Assembly: GCA_024803745.1 (NCBI GenBank)
Contig: JANJXV010000016.1
Coordinates: 44,235,263-44,299,262 of the forward strand
Source of the DNA: Megascapheus bottae
Taxonomy: Eukaryota > Chordata > Mammalia > Rodentia > Geomyidae
DNA: 64,000 nucleotides
Direction: 5' to 3'
Of this stretch, positions 62,401 through 64,000 are shown piece by piece. The translations under genes and the position numbers were made by a program. Position 1 is the first letter of the stretch. Every line of letters starts with the position of its first letter. The notes beneath the pieces are model-generated. The model had not been told where the DNA came from. It did no database searches and saw only the letters and a program-made list of their open reading frames with translations.

Positions 62401-64000
62401 GGCACCACTATGCCAATACTGTATTGTTAAATGTGGATGAAATGCATTGATCTTCACATGGGTTAATTTTATTCAAATATGGGTTCGACTTACAGGCCCT
62501 CACCAGAATGAGCTGTTTAAGGAAGCAAAACAGAAGTGGGTGCTGTAGACGGAGCTGCCTCTGCTTCCAGGTTTGGGATGTCACTCGCAGACATTCAGCT
62601 TGCAGGGCTGGGTTTATGGCTGCGAGCATTAGAAGCCAGCGAACTTGGAGAAGTTTCCCTTTGTTGTTAGTCTTGTTTTTATTCCAACTTTTCACTAAGT
62701 GCTAGAACAGAGCCCTCAAATTCTGACCCTCAGACATTTAGGAGATGACCCCCTCACCTTCTTTCACCCCCCACATCTGAAGGCAGCTTTGTGGATGAAG
62801 GTGGCTGGCTCTGACAGCAGGATGTGCTGGCACCCAAACCCTGGGAAAGCTCGCTGGCTCGAACGGGTCCTCTGCCTGATCCAAGGAGCGCTTCTAGAAA
62901 TCAGCTATGGAATGTTCCACTTCCTCTGCACTAGAAATTCCATTCAGACCCTATTCTCTGCTCCCTGGTTTATCCTGGGAATTTTAATCCATTCAATTTT
63001 TGTTACAAACATTTTACAACCACTCCCAGCCAAAACTACTAAAATTCTGACTTAATTCACATTAAGGACTTCATATCTGTGGTTTTCTGTAAGTCCTTTC
63101 ATACTGCAAGACTTACTCTCCACTTAACAGTAATTCCATAAAGTTAAATAAAACTGATGTTTAAAATTCTTCTATAGTCCCTGCTCCTTCTGAAGCAGTT
63201 TGGGTTGACTGAAAGTTTTTGTGCTAGCTGATTAATTAAGAAACTGTTTCCAGTGGCTTTCGAGGACCACATGCAAGGTGAGATCTACACTACATTCCAG
63301 GAGAAACAAGAAACACAGGTAAAAGCTCTAATGCCAAGCAGAACCTTAGAGAATAACCGCCAGGGTTCAAGGGACCCAGTACCCTCGCTGACATTCACAG
63401 GACAGTGGGCTGGTGCAGACACGAGTTCCAAGGACGCACTTCCCCCAACTAGGGGCGCATCCTGGGATTCCTCAGGAACCCCAACAGCCTTTCCCTCCCA
63501 TCTGTAGATTAACTAGTAAAAAGCACATCTGAAGGTTTTTCCAGTCCGACAAACCCCTGGTCCTGGAGGAGTCTGAGCACCACAGAAGGCTAAAACTCTC
63601 CATGGAAGGGTGGTCAGGCCTCTGGGCTGCAGTGGCCCCTGAACAGGGCCTCAAAGGTGAGATCCTAGAACTCAAACCCCTGAGAGACCCCGGAAGTTTA
63701 TCCCTCTTCCCGCGCTCCCCCAGCCGGCATCCGCCAGGCAACAGTGGCCTGCAGCCCCTGCTGCAGACGTCGGCCCTGAGTATCCATCTCCTCCAGGCCA
63801 GTCCCTCTGGCATGACCACACCATGCAGCACACTCCTAACACCACCCAAAGCAAAGTCACATCACCGCTCTCCCGAGCCGCCATCTGCCCACAGCTCCAT
63901 CCTCTTCCTGGACCACACTCCTCCATACAACTCCAGCCTCACAGTGCCAGCCTGTGGTGTGGCCAGCCTGGGTGCAGACCACCGAGCAGTCCCCGCACGT
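59441..64000 (-). other. ZNF516 5' intron, or upstream DNA; no exon seen
   Basis: GC-rich to about 61400, then AT-rich to about 63250 with a 12-base G run near 62221. No array, SINE, CpG island or exon recognised. The first, non-coding exons of the gene are expected at higher coordinates. Confidence 0.4.

Overview
The window is mammalian nuclear DNA: intron-rich, with spliced coding exons, GT-AG junctions, tRNA- and 7SL-derived SINEs, and microsatellites. The best lineage clue is a dimeric SINE found in four good copies. Its left half looks like the rodent ID element and its right half matches the Geo-type monomer of IDL-Geo, a family reported from geomyoid rodents (kangaroo rats, pocket mice, pocket gophers). 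I therefore infer a geomyoid rodent; the species cannot be told from this window.

There is one recognisable gene, ZNF516 (Zfp516), on the minus strand, so it reads from high to low coordinates. The main coding exon (47728-49504) has the start codon and eight C2H2 zinc fingers. The second (22566-24020) has a ninth finger, a PLDLS motif of the CtBP-binding type and a proline-rich tail. Both splice junctions are in phase 1 and join in frame. A probable last coding exon (8004-8143) leads into a 3' UTR of about 3.7 kb, ending near tandem AATAAA signals at 4278-4287. Non-coding 5' exons and the promoter were not seen and probably lie beyond 64000. The final zinc finger that I recall at the C-terminus of the human protein could not be found between 8144 and 22565.

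Layout from low to high coordinate: 1-4259, intergenic DNA downstream of ZNF516, with a compound (TG)n tract; 4260-8003, 3' UTR; 8144-22565, last intron, with a 6.5 kb minisatellite of about 170 units; 24021-47727, large intron, with a 29-bp minisatellite (about 50 units), a 43-bp minisatellite, a 14-bp array and most of the SINEs; 49505-49669, 5' UTR part of the main coding exon; 49670-64000, 5' intron with no recognised gene.

I found no prokaryotic or viral system, no CRISPR array and no second gene. What stands out is how many tandem repeats lie inside one gene, several of them with motif content (heat-shock-element-like, p53-half-site-like, G-rich on the transcript strand) that could be tested. 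The many other open frames are shadows of the exons or by-products of tandem repeats and GC-rich sequence.
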